Assembly: GCF_002156705.1 (NCBI RefSeq)
Contig: NZ_CP019893.1
Location: forward strand, 558,001 to 622,000
Direction of reading: 5' to 3'
Origin: Natrarchaeobaculum aegyptiacum
GTDB taxonomy: Archaea > Halobacteriota > Halobacteria > Halobacteriales > Natrialbaceae
DNA length: 64,000 nt
This document shows positions 46,150 to 56,218 of the stretch, in pieces. A program made the position numbers and the translations under genes. The notes beneath the pieces are model-generated. The model worked only from the letters and a program-made list of their open reading frames with translations, did no database searches and was not told the DNA's origin. Position 1 is the stretch's first letter; every line of letters starts with the position of its first letter.

Positions 46150-47841
46150 TCAGTCCTGCACCAGCACGTCGAGCACGTCGACGCCGTCGTTCTCGAGCGC
46201 TTCCTCGAGTGCGTCCTCGATCTCGTCAGGCGTTTCGACCAGCTGGGCGTTTGCGCCGTGGCTCTCGGCGTTTTTCACGAGGTCGACGGGCGGGTCGAAG
46301 TCCATCCCGACGAACGCGTAGTCGTCTTCCTCGCCGCCCATCAGGTCGAGCGTGTTGTCCTTGAGGATGCGGTAGTTGCGGTTGTCGGAGATGACGACGG
46401 TGAGGTCGAGATCGTGGCGAGCGGCGCTGTAGATCGAGTGGGGGTAGTACTGGTAGGAGCCGTCACCGATGAATCCGATCACCTCGCGTGGATCCTCGCG
46501 CTGGCCCTCCGCCACGGCGGCACCGACGGCCGCCGGCAGGCCGTAGCCGAGCCCACCACCTTTGTTCGAGATGTACTGTTCGGCGTCCATCTCCCAGCGG
46601 GTAAGCATCGCGTACTTCGAGGTGATCCCCTCGTCGACGACGTACGGATCGCTCACGACGCGCTCGATCGTATCGACCAGCTGGGCCTTCGACGCCCGCG
46701 GATCGTCGTCGCCTGATCCCTCGCCGATGCTCGAGAGTCGAGCCCCGACCATCTCCTTGACCCCCGCAACGTTCTCGAGGCGGGACTCGAGGGTCTCCTC
46801 GTCGACCCGGTCACCGACGCGGTCTGCGAGATTCTGCAGGACGAGACCGGGGTCGCCGAGGACGGCGCAGTCTGCGTGTTCGTTCTTGCCGAGTTGCCAG
46901 GCGTCGTGGCCGAGGTGGACGATGGTCGCGTCGGTGTTGTACAGCGACCCCTCGTGGCGGGTCAGCGTCGTGTGGGTCGAACAGCCGGCGAACACCAGGG
47001 TGTCGGTGTCCTGCAGCATCGAGGCGAGTTCCTGGTTCGGCGGCACGTGAGAGACCCACTGGTCGTGGTCCGTCGGGAACGCGACCTCACTCGAGAGGAT
47101 CTCGCCGTGGACTCGCGCGCCCGAGGCTTCCGCGAAGTCGACGGCTGCGTCGACGGCGTCGGCTCCGGCGCGGGCGACGTGATCGCCGACGACCATCACG
47201 GGACTGTCGGCCGCCGCGACGATGTCGGCCGCCAGCTCGAGCTGGGCAGGGTCACCGCGACCAGCGTTCGGAATCGGGCCCAGGGGTTCGGGATCGGCCT
47301 CGGTTTCCTCCATGACGACGTCGAGGGGGAGCCCGAGGAAGACGGGACCCGTCGGCGGCGTCATGGCGACCCGAAACGCCCGCCGGAGCATCGTCGGGAG
47401 CGCCGCGACGTCGAGGACCTCGTCGGACCACTTGCAGAACTGGTCGGCGAGGTCGACGAGGTCGCCCGAGAGTATCGGTTCTTCGTGTCGGAAGTCCGTG
47501 CTGTGGTTGCCCGCGGTGACCACGAGCGGCGCGCCAGTGATCTTCGCAGCGTAGAGGTTCCCCAGCCCGTGGGCCAGCCCCGGTGCGATGTGCAGGTTCG
47601 CGACCCCGACGGGTAACACGGAGTCGTCGTGGTGGCTGTGATACCGCCGGGTCTGAGCATAGCCACCGGCCATCCCCACTGCGATATCCTCGTGCAGCCC
47701 GAGGACGTACTCGAGGTCGCTCTGCCCGATGGCCTCGACGATCGGAAGTTCCGTCGTCCCGGGATTCCCGAAGACGTAGTCGACGCCGTAGGACTCGAGT
47801 GCGTCGACGAACAGGTCGGCACCCGTGTACGCGTCTGTCAT
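46150..47841 (-). CDS. thiamine diphosphate-dependent enzyme, benzoylformate decarboxylase/acetolactate synthase type
   Basis: 563 residues from the ATG at 47841. N-terminal Pyr domain with YVFGNPGTTELPIVEAIG and the catalytic Glu in LHEDIAVGMAGGYAQ; central DHS-like domain; C-terminal PP domain with the ThDP motif GDGSYQYYPHS...NRNY (GDG-x~26-N). It groups with 2-oxoacid decarboxylases and related lyases; the FAD-independent benzoylformate decarboxylase branch seems closest, but the substrate cannot be fixed. Divergent from the UbiA gene. Confidence 0.88.
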   Translation of the reverse strand: MTDAYTGADLFVDALESYGVDYVFGNPGTTELPIVEAIGQSDLEYVLGLHEDIAVGMAGGYAQTRRYHSHHDDSVLPVGVANLHIAPGLAHGLGNLYAAKITGAPLVVTAGNHSTDFRHEEPILSGDLVDLADQFCKWSDEVLDVAALPTMLRRAFRVAMTPPTGPVFLGLPLDVVMEETEADPEPLGPIPNAGRGDPAQLELAADIVAAADSPVMVVGDHVARAGADAVDAAVDFAEASGARVHGEILSSEVAFPTDHDQWVSHVPPNQELASMLQDTDTLVFAGCSTHTTLTRHEGSLYNTDATIVHLGHDAWQLGKNEHADCAVLGDPGLVLQNLADRVGDRVDEETLESRLENVAGVKEMVGARLSSIGEGSGDDDPRASKAQLVDTIERVVSDPYVVDEGITSKYAMLTRWEMDAEQYISNKGGGLGYGLPAAVGAAVAEGQREDPREVIGFIGDGSYQYYPHSIYSAARHDLDLTVVISDNRNYRILKDNTLDLMGGEEDDYAFVGMDFDPPVDLVKNAESHGANAQLVETPDEIEDALEEALENDGVDVLDVLVQD

Positions 47842-47992
47842 GGTCGTTCGTGAGTTGAGCCGGAACATCAAAGTGCGTGTTTCGGAACTCGAGGCCGGCT
47901 TCCACTCGCTCGCTTTTCGGAAGTTCGATCGTTCCTGTCCCACCGACCGCCGCTGGGACAGGAACTATGGCGTCGTTCGTTGGGGCTAGGGT

Positions 47993-48868
47993 ATGTCCCT
48001 GCTGCGACACGATCGCGGTGTCGGTGGCGTCGCTCGAGCCTACTGGTCGCAGGTGCATCCGGTGTTCATGCTGCCGCCGGTCGCGGCCTCGCTGTTCGGT
48101 GCGATTCTCGCGGGCGACGGCGCTGGCACTGCGACGACGACTGCCACTGCAGTCCACGCGGTCGCGATCTTCGCTGCGGTCTACACGGCTCACCTCAAAG
48201 ACGGCTACGTCGATTTCCACGTCCGCGGCGAGGACGACGACCACCCGCTGACCGAACGCGGCTGTCGCGTCGGTCTGGTCGCCTCGAGTGCGCTCTTCGC
48301 ACTCTGTTGTCTGCTCCTGTGGGAACTCGCCGGCTGGCTCGCAGTCGCGCTCACCGTACCAACGTGGGGTATCGCGTACCTTCACGCCCCGCAACTCGAC
48401 ACGAACCCGCTGACCGCCACCACGGGGTACCCCCTCGGCATCGCGCTGGCGATCCTCGGCGGGTACGCCGTCCAGACAGGCACCGTGAGCGGCGTCGCCC
48501 TCGGCTTCGCACTCGTCTTCCTCGTCTTGCTCACGGGGATCAAGGTGGTCGACGACGCCCAGGACTACGACTACGACCGCTCGATCGACAAGATCACCGT
48601 CGCCGTCCGGGTCGGGCCGGCGCGGGCACACCGCGTCGCCTACGGGCTCATGGCGACCGCACTGGTTGTGGTCGTCGCACTCGCAGTCAGTCAGATCTTC
48701 CCGCCGACTGCCGTCCTCGCCGCGCTCGCGTTCGCTGCCGTGGCCCTCGTTGCTCGACGGGCCGAACCGGAACTGGCGACCATGCTCCTCGTACGCGGCT
48801 CGTACGTCTTCCTCGCCGTGCTGGTTGCCGCCGTCTGGTTTCAACCGCTCTCGAGGCTCGGCATCTGA
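47993..48868 (+). CDS. UbiA family prenyltransferase
   Basis: Polytopic membrane enzyme that transfers a prenyl group to an aromatic or glycerol acceptor. 291 residues with about nine helices. The two Asp-rich motifs are KDGYVDFHVRGEDDD and VVDDAQDYDYDRSIDKIT, matching the two Mg-prenyl diphosphate sites in variant form. Acceptor unknown: quinone, haem or lipid synthesis are all possible. Confidence 0.88.
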   Translation: MSLLRHDRGVGGVARAYWSQVHPVFMLPPVAASLFGAILAGDGAGTATTTATAVHAVAIFAAVYTAHLKDGYVDFHVRGEDDDHPLTERGCRVGLVASSALFALCCLLLWELAGWLAVALTVPTWGIAYLHAPQLDTNPLTATTGYPLGIALAILGGYAVQTGTVSGVALGFALVFLVLLTGIKVVDDAQDYDYDRSIDKITVAVRVGPARAHRVAYGLMATALVVVVALAVSQIFPPTAVLAALAFAAVALVARRAEPELATMLLVRGSYVFLAVLVAAVWFQPLSRLGI

Positions 48869-48918
48869 GTATCCGCCCGCCGCTGCCCGCGTATGCAGCC
48901 GAGAACGAACCGCCCGGA

Positions 48919-49185
48919 TCAGCCGCCGATGTAGCCAAGCTGGAGAAGGGCGATCGTCAGCATCGACAGCGAGAAACTCGCCAGCCCGATTCCAGCGAAG
49001 ACCAGACCGAACCAGCGACGGTGCATCACCGTCATCAGCCTGTAGCCGCTGTAGGCGGCGACGATGCCGACGAACGGGAGCAACAGCGAGACCACTGCCG
49101 AGATGATCGCCAGCCACAGGTGTACCATGTGCTGCTGGCTGGCGATTTCGACGTCTTCCATCAGGGTTCGCGTGGGTTCGGGCAT
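48919..49185 (-). CDS. small membrane protein
   Basis: 88 residues from the ATG at 49185. Polar N-terminus followed by three helices: LWLAIISAVVSLLLPFVGIV, YSGYRLMTVMHRRWFGLVFA and FSLSMLTIALLQLGYI. Family not recognised. Lies downstream of S2 and the 40-residue gene on the same strand. Confidence 0.65.
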   Translation of the reverse strand: MPEPTRTLMEDVEIASQQHMVHLWLAIISAVVSLLLPFVGIVAAYSGYRLMTVMHRRWFGLVFAGIGLASFSLSMLTIALLQLGYIGG

Positions 49186-49280
49186 CGGTCGTCGTGTCGG
49201 TGTGATCTGGGTCGGCAGTACCACGTCTGCGCGAATACACGCGCGACAGTTCCACTCGAGTGAGCCCGCGAGTGAGCCGG

Positions 49281-49403
49281 TCAGAAGAGTCCGAGGAGCA
49301 CCCGAATCGGGATACCGACCGCGAAGATGGCGATCAGTGCTGCCGCCGCCAGTAGCACGACCGTCGGGAGTTCCTCTTCTTCGAACTCGAATAGCCACTC
49401 CAT
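49281..49403 (-). CDS. very small membrane protein
   Basis: 40 residues from the ATG at 49403: MEWLFEFEEEELPT followed by one helix VVLLAAAALIAIFAVGIPIR. A TATA-like GGATTACG lies about 30 nt upstream. The frame could start 36 codons earlier. No family. Confidence 0.45.
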   Translation of the reverse strand: MEWLFEFEEEELPTVVLLAAAALIAIFAVGIPIRVLLGLF

Positions 49404-49640
49404 GGAGACGCGTTGGGAGGGTTCGCACGTAATCCTGTCGTTCGTCGGTTCGACGTCGGTCGAGAGCGAGTCGGTACCAGTTCGGGTCTCGTCCCCTCTC
49501 GAGTCGGACACTTTTCACCTTCCTCTGAGCAGTGCAACCGCTCTCGAGTCGGATCGCCTGTGAAAACACGTCGTCGTCTCGAGTCCGTCGATCGGGTCTC
49601 GTTCCGGCCCGAAATCGTCCGTCCCGAACGTAAAAACGGT

Positions 49641-50459
49641 TCAGACCACGCTCTCGAAGTCCTCGAGCGAGTACGACGGCTCTGCGCCGCGGCGGTCGAG
49701 GACTTCGTTCGCGAGCAACCAGTAGACGACCGAGAGAGCCTTGCGACCCTTGTTGTTCGTCGGGACGACGAGGTCGACGTTGCTGACCTGGTTGTTCGAG
49801 TCACACATCGCGATAACCGGGATACCCACGGTGATGGCCTCCTTGACGGCCTGAGCGTCACCGATCGGGTCCGTGACGACGACCACGTCGGGTTCGATGT
49901 AGCCGTCGTACTTGGGGTTCGTCAGCGTGCCGGGGATGAACCGGCCCGTTCGCGCTCGAGCGCCGACCGCTTCGGCGAACTTCTCTGCCGGGAAGCGACC
50001 GTACTGGCGGCTCGAGGTGACGAGGATCTGTTCGGGTGCGTAGTTGGCGAGGAAGTCCGCAGCCGTGCGGATGCGGCCGTCGGTCTTCGCGACGTCGAGC
50101 ACGTAGAGCCCGTCGGTGCGGACGCGGTGGATGAACCGCTCCATGTCCGCGGTCTTCTGCTGGGTACCGATGTGGACACCGGCACCGAGGTAGTCCTCGA
50201 CGGGGATGAGGAGGTCGGCTTCCTCGTCGCCCATGACGTCGTCGTCGAGAGCCGGCCCGGCGTCTTCCGGTTCGGCTTCGACGTCGTCGTCAGCGGCTGC
50301 TTCTGCGTCGGCCTCGTCGTCGGCCTCGGCGGACTGTTCGTCGACTGGCTCGACGTCCTCTGCGGGGTCGGCAGCGGGACCGGCACCTTCGGCCGGCTCC
50401 TCGTCTACCTCGTCCGCGGCGGCGTCGAGCCCTTCCTGGGTCGCGTCGTTTTCTGTCAT
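49641..50459 (-). CDS. rps2: ribosomal protein S2
   Basis: Small-subunit protein uS2. 272 residues; the family core ([20 protein letters not shown] to the Tyr-rich C-terminus) follows an N-terminal extension of about 80 residues made almost only of Asp, Glu and Ala, a halophile feature. Motifs: [54 protein letters not shown]. The start overlaps the enolase stop. Last gene of the conserved cluster. Confidence 0.97.
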   Translation of the reverse strand: MTENDATQEGLDAAADEVDEEPAEGAGPAADPAEDVEPVDEQSAEADDEADAEAAADDDVEAEPEDAGPALDDDVMGDEEADLLIPVEDYLGAGVHIGTQQKTADMERFIHRVRTDGLYVLDVAKTDGRIRTAADFLANYAPEQILVTSSRQYGRFPAEKFAEAVGARARTGRFIPGTLTNPKYDGYIEPDVVVVTDPIGDAQAVKEAITVGIPVIAMCDSNNQVSNVDLVVPTNNKGRKALSVVYWLLANEVLDRRGAEPSYSLEDFESVV

Positions 50460-51667
50460 GTCGCGTCGTCTGCGATTCTGATGAGTTCGTTGAGTTTGGC
50501 GGTTCGCTCGCCCCCGACGGCGCCCGTCTTAACGTACGGAACGTCCGTCGCGACGGCGAGGTGTGCGATCGTCGCGTCTTCGGTCTCACCCGAGCGATGG
50601 GAGACGACCGACTCGTAGCCGTTCGCGCCCGCAAGTTCGATCGCGTCGAAGGCGTCGGTGAGCGTCCCGATCTGGTTTGGCTTGATCAGGATGCTGTTTG
50701 CGGCGCCGCGATCGATCCCCTCCTGGAGGCGCTCGGTGTTGGTGACGAACAGGTCGTCGCCGCAGACGAGCGTCTCCTCGTCCACTTCGTCAGTGAGGTC
50801 GGCGAAGGCGTCGTAGTCGTTCTCGTCGAGCGGGTCCTCGACGTAGACGAGGTCGTACTCGGAAACGAGGTCGGCGATGTAGGCGATCTGCTCGGCCGTA
50901 TCGCGGCTTTCGCCGGCGGATTCGTACTCGTACGTTTCCGAATCCGCGTCGTACATCTCCGCAGCGGCGACGTCGAGTCCGAACCGGACCTCGAAGCCAA
51001 CCTCGTCTTCGACGCGCGAGACTGCCTCCTCGACGATCTCGAACGCCTCGCTGTCGTCGATCGAGGGTGCCCACGCCCCTTCGTCGCCCTTGCCCGAGGG
51101 AACGTCTCGCTCCTCGAGCAGGTCGGCGACGGCGGCGTGTGCGGCGGCGTTGGCGAAGACGGCGTCTTCGACGCTCGGTGCGCCGACGGGTGCGACGAGG
51201 AACTCCTGGATGTCGGTCGCGTCGGCGGCGTGTTCGCCCCCGCCCACGACGTTCCCCAGCGGAACCGGGAAGTTCTGGCCGCGGAAGGTGCCACCGAGGT
51301 GCTGGAACAGCGGCGCTCCGAGCACGTCGGCGCCGGCTTTCGCGGCGGCCATCGAGATGGCAACGGCGCTGTTTGCGCCGATTTCCGAGAAGTCGTCGGT
51401 GCCGTCTGCGGCGTGCAGGATGGCGTCGACCTCTCGTTGATTGCCCGCGTAGGCCTCACCGACGAGTCGCGGCACGGCGTGTTCGCGGGCCGCGGCGATC
51501 GCCTCGGTCGGCGGTCGTTCGACGGCCTCGTACTCGCCGGTGCTGGCACCGCTCGGTGCGGCCGCCCGACCGAACCCGCCGCTCTCGGTGAGAACGTCGG
51601 CCTCGACCGTGGGGTTGCCACGTGAATCGAGGATCCGCCGCAGGCGGACGTCGGTGATCAGCGTCAT
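50456..51667 (-). CDS. eno: enolase
   Basis: Phosphopyruvate hydratase, which converts 2-phosphoglycerate to phosphoenolpyruvate. 403 residues from the ATG at 51667 ([20 protein letters not shown]), overlapping the rpoK stop. Catalytic elements: GASTGEYEA loop, Mg ligands in [22 protein letters not shown] and [11 protein letters not shown], catalytic Lys in [10 protein letters not shown] and the phosphate-binding SHRSGETED. The location within the rRNA-protein/RNA polymerase cluster is usual for haloarchaea. Confidence 0.97.
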   Translation of the reverse strand: MTLITDVRLRRILDSRGNPTVEADVLTESGGFGRAAAPSGASTGEYEAVERPPTEAIAAAREHAVPRLVGEAYAGNQREVDAILHAADGTDDFSEIGANSAVAISMAAAKAGADVLGAPLFQHLGGTFRGQNFPVPLGNVVGGGEHAADATDIQEFLVAPVGAPSVEDAVFANAAAHAAVADLLEERDVPSGKGDEGAWAPSIDDSEAFEIVEEAVSRVEDEVGFEVRFGLDVAAAEMYDADSETYEYESAGESRDTAEQIAYIADLVSEYDLVYVEDPLDENDYDAFADLTDEVDEETLVCGDDLFVTNTERLQEGIDRGAANSILIKPNQIGTLTDAFDAIELAGANGYESVVSHRSGETEDATIAHLAVATDVPYVKTGAVGGERTAKLNELIRIADDAT

Positions 51668-51849
51668 TTCCGATCCTTCCCCCGCTTGACCGTGAAGGGC
51701 AACGCGCCCGCATCGTACTCTTCGGCAGCGATCAGGATCGGCTGGGTCTGGTCGGTCTCGACCAGCACCGGTGCCCCGTAGGAAACCTGCAGGGCTCGAG
51801 CGCCGAGGATTCGTGCCTTCTCGTAGCGGTTGTGACGTTGCTGTTGCAT
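51664..51849 (-). CDS. rpoK: RNA polymerase subunit K (Rpb6/omega)
   Basis: 61 residues. Family motif [20 protein letters not shown] followed by [20 protein letters not shown]. It supports assembly of the largest polymerase subunit. ATGA overlap with enolase downstream; 3 nt from rpoN. Confidence 0.96.
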   Translation of the reverse strand: MQQQRHNRYEKARILGARALQVSYGAPVLVETDQTQPILIAAEEYDAGALPFTVKRGKDRK

Positions 51850-51852
51850 AGT

Positions 51853-52047
51853 TTACTGGTACGGAGAGACGATGTCGACGAGGTCCTGGTGGGAGACGAG
51901 CATCCGCCGGCAGCAGTAGCGCTCGACGCCGAGTTCGTCGAGGACCTCCTGTGGGTCTTCGTCTCCCTCGTTGGCTCGCTCGTCGAACTCTTCCCAGTGT
52001 TCGCCGACGACGTTGCCGCAGGTGAAACACCGAACCGGTACCATCAT
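51853..52047 (-). CDS. rpoN: RNA polymerase subunit N (Rpb10)
   Basis: 64 residues. Zinc bundle with CFTCGN near the N-terminus and the CC pair in [13 protein letters not shown]; usual [13 protein letters not shown] start. Two adjacent ATGs at 52047 and 52044 leave the exact first Met open. Confidence 0.96.
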   Translation of the reverse strand: MMVPVRCFTCGNVVGEHWEEFDERANEGDEDPQEVLDELGVERYCCRRMLVSHQDLVDIVSPYQ

Positions 52048-52059
52048 ACCTGCATCACC

Positions 52060-52458
52060 TTAGCGGTACGATTTCTGGTAGCGTGCCCGAGCGCCCGGGC
52101 CGCCCCACTTCTTCGGTTCGGACTGGCGAACGTCGTTGACCAGCAGCGAGCGATCGAACTCCATGAACGCGTCGCGAAGTTCGGCGTCGTTGGTGTGCTG
52201 GACGATCCCGCGGGCGATGGCCGTGCGGACGGCGTCTGCCTGCCCGCTGATGCCACCACCGTCGACGCGAACGTCGATGTCCATCTCGCTTCGCAGGTCG
52301 TCGCCGACGATGCGGAACGGTTCGAGCATCTTGAGCCGCGACATCTCGGGCTCGACGAGCTCGACCGGCTGGGAGTTGATTCGCACGCGGCCTTCCCCCT
52401 CGCGCACGGTGGCGCGGGCGACGGCCGTCTTCTTCTTGCCACTCGTGTTCGTTACCAT
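52060..52458 (-). CDS. rps9: ribosomal protein S9
   Basis: uS9, 132 residues. [20 protein letters not shown] at the start, [20 protein letters not shown] in the middle and the basic C-terminal tail [14 protein letters not shown] that reaches the P-site tRNA. Start overlaps the L13 stop. Confidence 0.97.
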   Translation of the reverse strand: MVTNTSGKKKTAVARATVREGEGRVRINSQPVELVEPEMSRLKMLEPFRIVGDDLRSEMDIDVRVDGGGISGQADAVRTAIARGIVQHTNDAELRDAFMEFDRSLLVNDVRQSEPKKWGGPGARARYQKSYR

Positions 52459-52901
52459 GTGACGTTAGCACCGAGTTGGTCTGCGACTTCGCCCAGATGG
52501 ACGAAGCGGATGTTCGACAGGCGGTCCAGCGACGTGTCCTCGAGAATCTCGGCCTCGCGGTCGTCGTCGTCCTCGTAGGGGTTGCCCACGTAGACGCGGA
52601 CGTTCGAGAGTGCCTCGCGACCGCGGGGCTTCTTGTACGGCAGCATGCCGCGGATCGATCGCTTGAAGATCGTGTCCGGTCGGCGCGGATAGGCCGGCCC
52701 CTGGTCGGAGCCGAGGCCGATCCGGGTACGGTAGGTCTCGAAGACGTCTTCCTTGTCGCCGGTGATGACGGCGTCTTCGGCGTTGACGACGGCGACGCGC
52801 TCGCCGTCGAGGGCGCGCTGGGCGACCTCGCTGGCGACACGGCCGAGGATGCAGTCACGGGCGTCGACGACGACGTCCGCGTCGAATTCGGCGACGCTCA
52901 T
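52452..52901 (-). CDS. rpl13: ribosomal protein L13
   Basis: uL13, 149 residues. [60 protein letters not shown] are family sequence. The ATG overlaps the L18e stop (ATGA). Confidence 0.97.
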   Translation of the reverse strand: MSVAEFDADVVVDARDCILGRVASEVAQRALDGERVAVVNAEDAVITGDKEDVFETYRTRIGLGSDQGPAYPRRPDTIFKRSIRGMLPYKKPRGREALSNVRVYVGNPYEDDDDREAEILEDTSLDRLSNIRFVHLGEVADQLGANVTW

Positions 52902-53251
52902 GCGATCACCCGCACGTTGGATCCGTCTGGATTCTCTTCGAGCAGTTGCTCGAGCGATACTGGCTCGCCGACCTGGTCGATCTTCGTCTCGGCGGACGAG
53001 GAGAAGTCGACCGCGGCGACGGTCACCGACTTCTGCAGCGCGCCGGATCCCAGCACTTTGCCGGGGACGACGACGGTCTCTTCTTCGCGTGCGTATCGGT
53101 CGATCCGACCCAGGTTCACCTCTGCGTGGTTCGCCCGGGGCTTTTCGAGTCGATCCGCGACGTCTCGCCAGACGTCGGCGTCCGCGTCGTGGGACGCAGA
53201 CTTCAGCTCGGCGATGAGGTCGTTGAGCCTCGGATTGGTCTTGCTACTCAT
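52898..53251 (-). CDS. rpl18e: ribosomal protein L18e
   Basis: eL18, archaeal/eukaryal-specific, 117 residues. [40 protein letters not shown] and [20 protein letters not shown]. First protein gene after tRNA-Leu. Confidence 0.96.
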   Translation of the reverse strand: MSSKTNPRLNDLIAELKSASHDADADVWRDVADRLEKPRANHAEVNLGRIDRYAREEETVVVPGKVLGSGALQKSVTVAAVDFSSSAETKIDQVGEPVSLEQLLEENPDGSNVRVIA

Positions 53252-53422
53252 TGGTTTCCTCCAAATGCTGTCGGTGGCAAAACGTCGGAGCGTTCTGCCG
53301 ATCGCGATGCTGGAATCGAACGCGACGCCGTGGCGGCGTCGTCGTGTCGACTCGACCGAGTGGGTGCCGGTCGTCCGCGACGGACGTGGCTTCGTCGATC
53401 AGTCGACAGGTCAGAAGTGGAG

Positions 53423-53507
53423 TGCAGGGAGCAGGATTTGAACCTGCGGACTCCTACGAGACAGCGCCCTGAACGCTGCGCCGTTGGCCAGACTTGGCTA
53501 TCCCTGC
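53423..53507 (-). tRNA. tRNA-Leu (anticodon CAG)
   Basis: Acceptor stem GCAGGGA (53501-53507 as complement) pairs with TCCCTGC (53424-53430 as complement), discriminator A. Class II tRNA with a long variable arm; anticodon stem CAGCG/CGCTG encloses the loop TTCAGGG, giving anticodon CAG for CUG codons. T-arm reads GCAGGTTCAAATCCTGC. No intron is apparent. It lies between RpoD and L18e. Confidence 0.95.
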
Positions 53508-53633
53508 TCGCACTTCTTCGTAACCGTCGCCCCTTCAAACCCCTTTCGATTCCAGCGGACGAACCGAAGCCGGTCTCGTCGCTCACGGCGTCGGCGTTCG
53601 GTTCGCGGGTGGGTCGGGGGCGTCGGATCATGT

Positions 53634-54383
53634 CTACAGCTGTACTGCGTCCTCGAGTTCGGTCGCACGCGCTTCGATCGAGTCTGCGGCGCGGGTGACC
53701 AGTTCCTCGACGGTGAACGAGCCGTCGGTCTCGACGTGGAAGACGAAGGCGTTCGGGACGTCCTCGACGGCGACCTCTTTTCCGGGATAGCGCTCGGAGA
53801 GGTCGTGGCCGAACTCACTCGTCGAAACGAGTTCGTCGCCGTCCTGAATGACGCCGCGAACGATCTGCGGTTCCTCGTCTTCGAACTCCGGCAGGTCGCC
53901 GACGACCTCCACGCGCTGGAGGTGTCGGTATCCCACGGCGACGCCACCCTGGTGTTTGGCGTGGTCTTTGCCACGGCCGAGGGTCGCGTCGGCTTCGGCC
54001 TCGAGTCGCTGGCCGTCTTTGAGTTCGATGATCGGAACGTTCTCGTCGGCGGGCTGGACGAGGTCGTCGCTCGAGACGAGGTCGCCCGAGTAGGCCGTTC
54101 CTGGCCCTTCGACGTCGATCGAGAGCGTAACGACGTCGTCTTCGGCGAACTCGCCTTCGGGTGGGGTCGTCAGTGGGACGAGGCCCAGCCGGAGGGCGAG
54201 TTGCTCGTCGAACATGACCGACGAGTTCTCGACGAACCGGACGGTATCGATCGCCATCGTCGGCACGTCGGCGAGCATGGCTCGCCGGATGCCGTTGGCG
54301 AAGGCGGGCGTGACGCCCCGAACGAGGAACCGTGCGTTACGATCCTCGCGTTCGACGAACTCGACGTCGTACTCCTCTGTCAT
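53634..54383 (-). CDS. rpoD: RNA polymerase subunit D (Rpb3)
   Basis: Alpha-like assembly subunit. 249 residues. N-terminal dimerisation part [40 protein letters not shown], then the insert domain and the C-terminal [20 protein letters not shown]. The sequence has no cysteine, so the Fe-S cluster present in some archaeal D subunits is absent, as is known in haloarchaea. Not the bacterial sigma factor of the same symbol. Confidence 0.96.
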   Translation of the reverse strand: MTEEYDVEFVEREDRNARFLVRGVTPAFANGIRRAMLADVPTMAIDTVRFVENSSVMFDEQLALRLGLVPLTTPPEGEFAEDDVVTLSIDVEGPGTAYSGDLVSSDDLVQPADENVPIIELKDGQRLEAEADATLGRGKDHAKHQGGVAVGYRHLQRVEVVGDLPEFEDEEPQIVRGVIQDGDELVSTSEFGHDLSERYPGKEVAVEDVPNAFVFHVETDGSFTVEELVTRAADSIEARATELEDAVQL

Positions 54384-54386
54384 GGT

Positions 54387-54773
54387 CTAGTAGCCGCCCT
54401 TGCCTTTGGGTGCGCGCGATCCGTCGTGGGGGATCGGCGTGACGTCCTCGATGCGTCCGATCTCGATGCCCGAGCGGGCGAGCGCGCGGATCGTCGCCTG
54501 CGCGCCGGGACCGGGGGACTTCTGGAGGTTCCCGCCGGGGCCACGAACGCGGACGTGAAGCCCGGTGATGCCTGCGGCTTTGACCTCCTCGGCGACGGAC
54601 TCGGCCATCTGCATGGCCGCGTACGGCGACGCCTCGTCACGGTTCTGCTTGACCGCGGTCCCACCGGAGGACTTGGCGATCGTTTCGGCGCCCGTGAGGT
54701 CGGTCACGGTCATGACGGTGTTGTTGAACGATGCGTGCACGTGGGCGATGCCCCACTTGTCGTCGTCTGCCAT
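54387..54773 (-). CDS. rps11: ribosomal protein S11
   Basis: uS11, 128 residues. [60 protein letters not shown] and the C-terminal [19 protein letters not shown]. Ends 3 nt from RpoD. Confidence 0.97.
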   Translation of the reverse strand: MADDDKWGIAHVHASFNNTVMTVTDLTGAETIAKSSGGTAVKQNRDEASPYAAMQMAESVAEEVKAAGITGLHVRVRGPGGNLQKSPGPGAQATIRALARSGIEIGRIEDVTPIPHDGSRAPKGKGGY

Positions 54774-54774
54774 G

Positions 54775-55296
54775 TTATTGACCCTCCGCTCGTTCCGGGT
54801 GGAGTTCGTCCGCGAGTGGACTGTTCTCGTCGAACGCGACGAGGTCCTCCTCGTCGACGTCGACGACGTACGACGGGACGCGGTGGCGCTGTTCTCCGAT
54901 CACGACGTGACCGTGGGTGATGAACTGGCGGGCCTGCTGTGGCGTGTTCGCCAGTCCCTTTCGGTAGGCGACGGTCTGGAGACGGCGCTCGAGAACGTCT
55001 TCGATCTCGAGAGAGAGGACGTCGCCGAGTTCGTCCGTCTCGTCGAGGACGCCGACGCGCTTGAGTCGGCCGAGGAACTCGTCGGTTCGGCGGATAACGG
55101 CGGCTTCGTCCTGGGGCTGGGCCAGCAGGTCGCGGGCCTCGCGCCGGTAGGATCGAAGCTCCGACTGTGCACGCCAGAGTTCCTCTTTGTTCCTCAGGCC
55201 GTAGCGGTCGAGCAGCGAGTGTTCGCTGGCGATTCGCTCACCCTGGTAGGGGTGATTCGGAGTTTCGTACTGCTTGGTCTTCGTTCCGATTGGCAT
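54775..55296 (-). CDS. rps4: ribosomal protein S4
   Basis: uS4, 173 residues. [40 protein letters not shown] and the S4 RNA-binding domain [20 protein letters not shown]. The start codon touches the S13 stop. Confidence 0.97.
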   Translation of the reverse strand: MPIGTKTKQYETPNHPYQGERIASEHSLLDRYGLRNKEELWRAQSELRSYRREARDLLAQPQDEAAVIRRTDEFLGRLKRVGVLDETDELGDVLSLEIEDVLERRLQTVAYRKGLANTPQQARQFITHGHVVIGEQRHRVPSYVVDVDEEDLVAFDENSPLADELHPERAEGQ

Positions 55297-55811
55297 TATT
55301 CGTCACCCTCGTCGGCGGCTTCTTCGGCCGCTTCTTCGCGGATCTCCTCGACGTTGACTCCGATGGTGCCTTCGGTACGGCCGGTGGACTTGGTCCGCTG
55401 GCCGCGTACCTTCTGGCCTTTCTTGTGGCGAACGCCACGGTAGGAGTCGATCATCTTCATCCGGTTGATGTCGTGCTGACGGGTCAACTGGAGATCGTTG
55501 CTGATCTCGTGGGTGGTCTCGCCGGTGTAGAAGTCCTTCTGGCGGTTGTTGAGCCAGTCTGGAACTTCCTCGGCGTAGTTCTCTACGATCTCGACGACCT
55601 CGTCGATGACCTCTTCCTCGAGCGCACCGAACGTGGCCGTTCGGTCGACGCCCGCTTCCTCGGCGATGATCCGGGCGGTGCGTCGGCCGACCCCGTTCAG
55701 TTCCGAGAGCGAGCGCTCGACGGATTTGGTCCCGTCCAGGTCGGTCTGGCCGATCCGGACGAAGTACTGCAGGTCGTCGTCCTGTTGTTCTTCGGGTGCT
55801 TCCTCGCTCAT
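55296..55811 (-). CDS. rps13: ribosomal protein S13
   Basis: uS13, 171 residues. YFVRIGQTDLDGTKSVERSL, NGVGRRTARIIAEEAGVDRT, DWLNNRQKDFYTGETTHEIS, and the basic GVRHKKGQKVRGQRTKSTGR. Acidic extensions at both ends. First protein gene of the cluster, after tRNA-Ser. Confidence 0.97.
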   Translation of the reverse strand: MSEEAPEEQQDDDLQYFVRIGQTDLDGTKSVERSLSELNGVGRRTARIIAEEAGVDRTATFGALEEEVIDEVVEIVENYAEEVPDWLNNRQKDFYTGETTHEISNDLQLTRQHDINRMKMIDSYRGVRHKKGQKVRGQRTKSTGRTEGTIGVNVEEIREEAAEEAADEGDE

Positions 55812-55950
55812 GTATTGGGTATGTGTGTCTGGTCTGCGCGCGGTGCACGGTGACTGACGGAAAACGTCAGTCCTCCCGTCGAACGGTACGATGGTCGACC
55901 GATCGGTTCCGAACGGTCGCCATCGGGTCGTCCGACAGCAGTGGTTCCGA

Positions 55951-56033
55951 CGTCGTGGCGGGGATTCGAACCCCGGAGGCTTGACGCCACATGGTTAGCA
56001 ACCATGCGCCTTGGGCCGCTTGGCTACCACGAC
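55951..56033 (-). tRNA. tRNA-Ser (anticodon GCT)
   Basis: Acceptor stem GTCGTGG/CCACGAC (55952-55958 and 56027-56033), discriminator G as expected for serine. Long variable arm. Anticodon stem CATGG/CCATG encloses TTGCTAA, so the anticodon is GCT (AGC/AGU codons). T-arm CGGGGTTCGAATCCCCG. Located just upstream of S13. Confidence 0.95.
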
Positions 56034-56218
56034 ACCGTGTGTCTTGTATCGTCGCCCTCTCGGACTCGGGGACCGTCTCCCCTACACGTATCGCAGGAGA
56101 AGCTACCAGTGTCGACTACTTAAGCGCAACGAAAGCCCCCGACCCGAACCTCCGCCCGCACCCGCCACGGTGGCGCCTTCGGGAACCTTCTTGGCGATCG
56201 ATCCACATCGTCCATCGA

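Noticed and set aside
46150-48868. ThDP enzyme plus UbiA as a menaquinone MenD/MenA pair
   Set aside because: The ThDP protein has benzoylformate-decarboxylase-like features rather than MenD ones, the genes are divergent and no other men gene is present.
47252-49255. 667-codon minus-strand frame across the ThDP and UbiA genes
   Set aside because: Composition is that of an antisense shadow; it spans two well-supported genes and contains no domain.
50561-51625. 354-codon plus-strand frame opposite enolase
   Set aside because: Antisense shadow; enolase on the minus strand is unambiguous.
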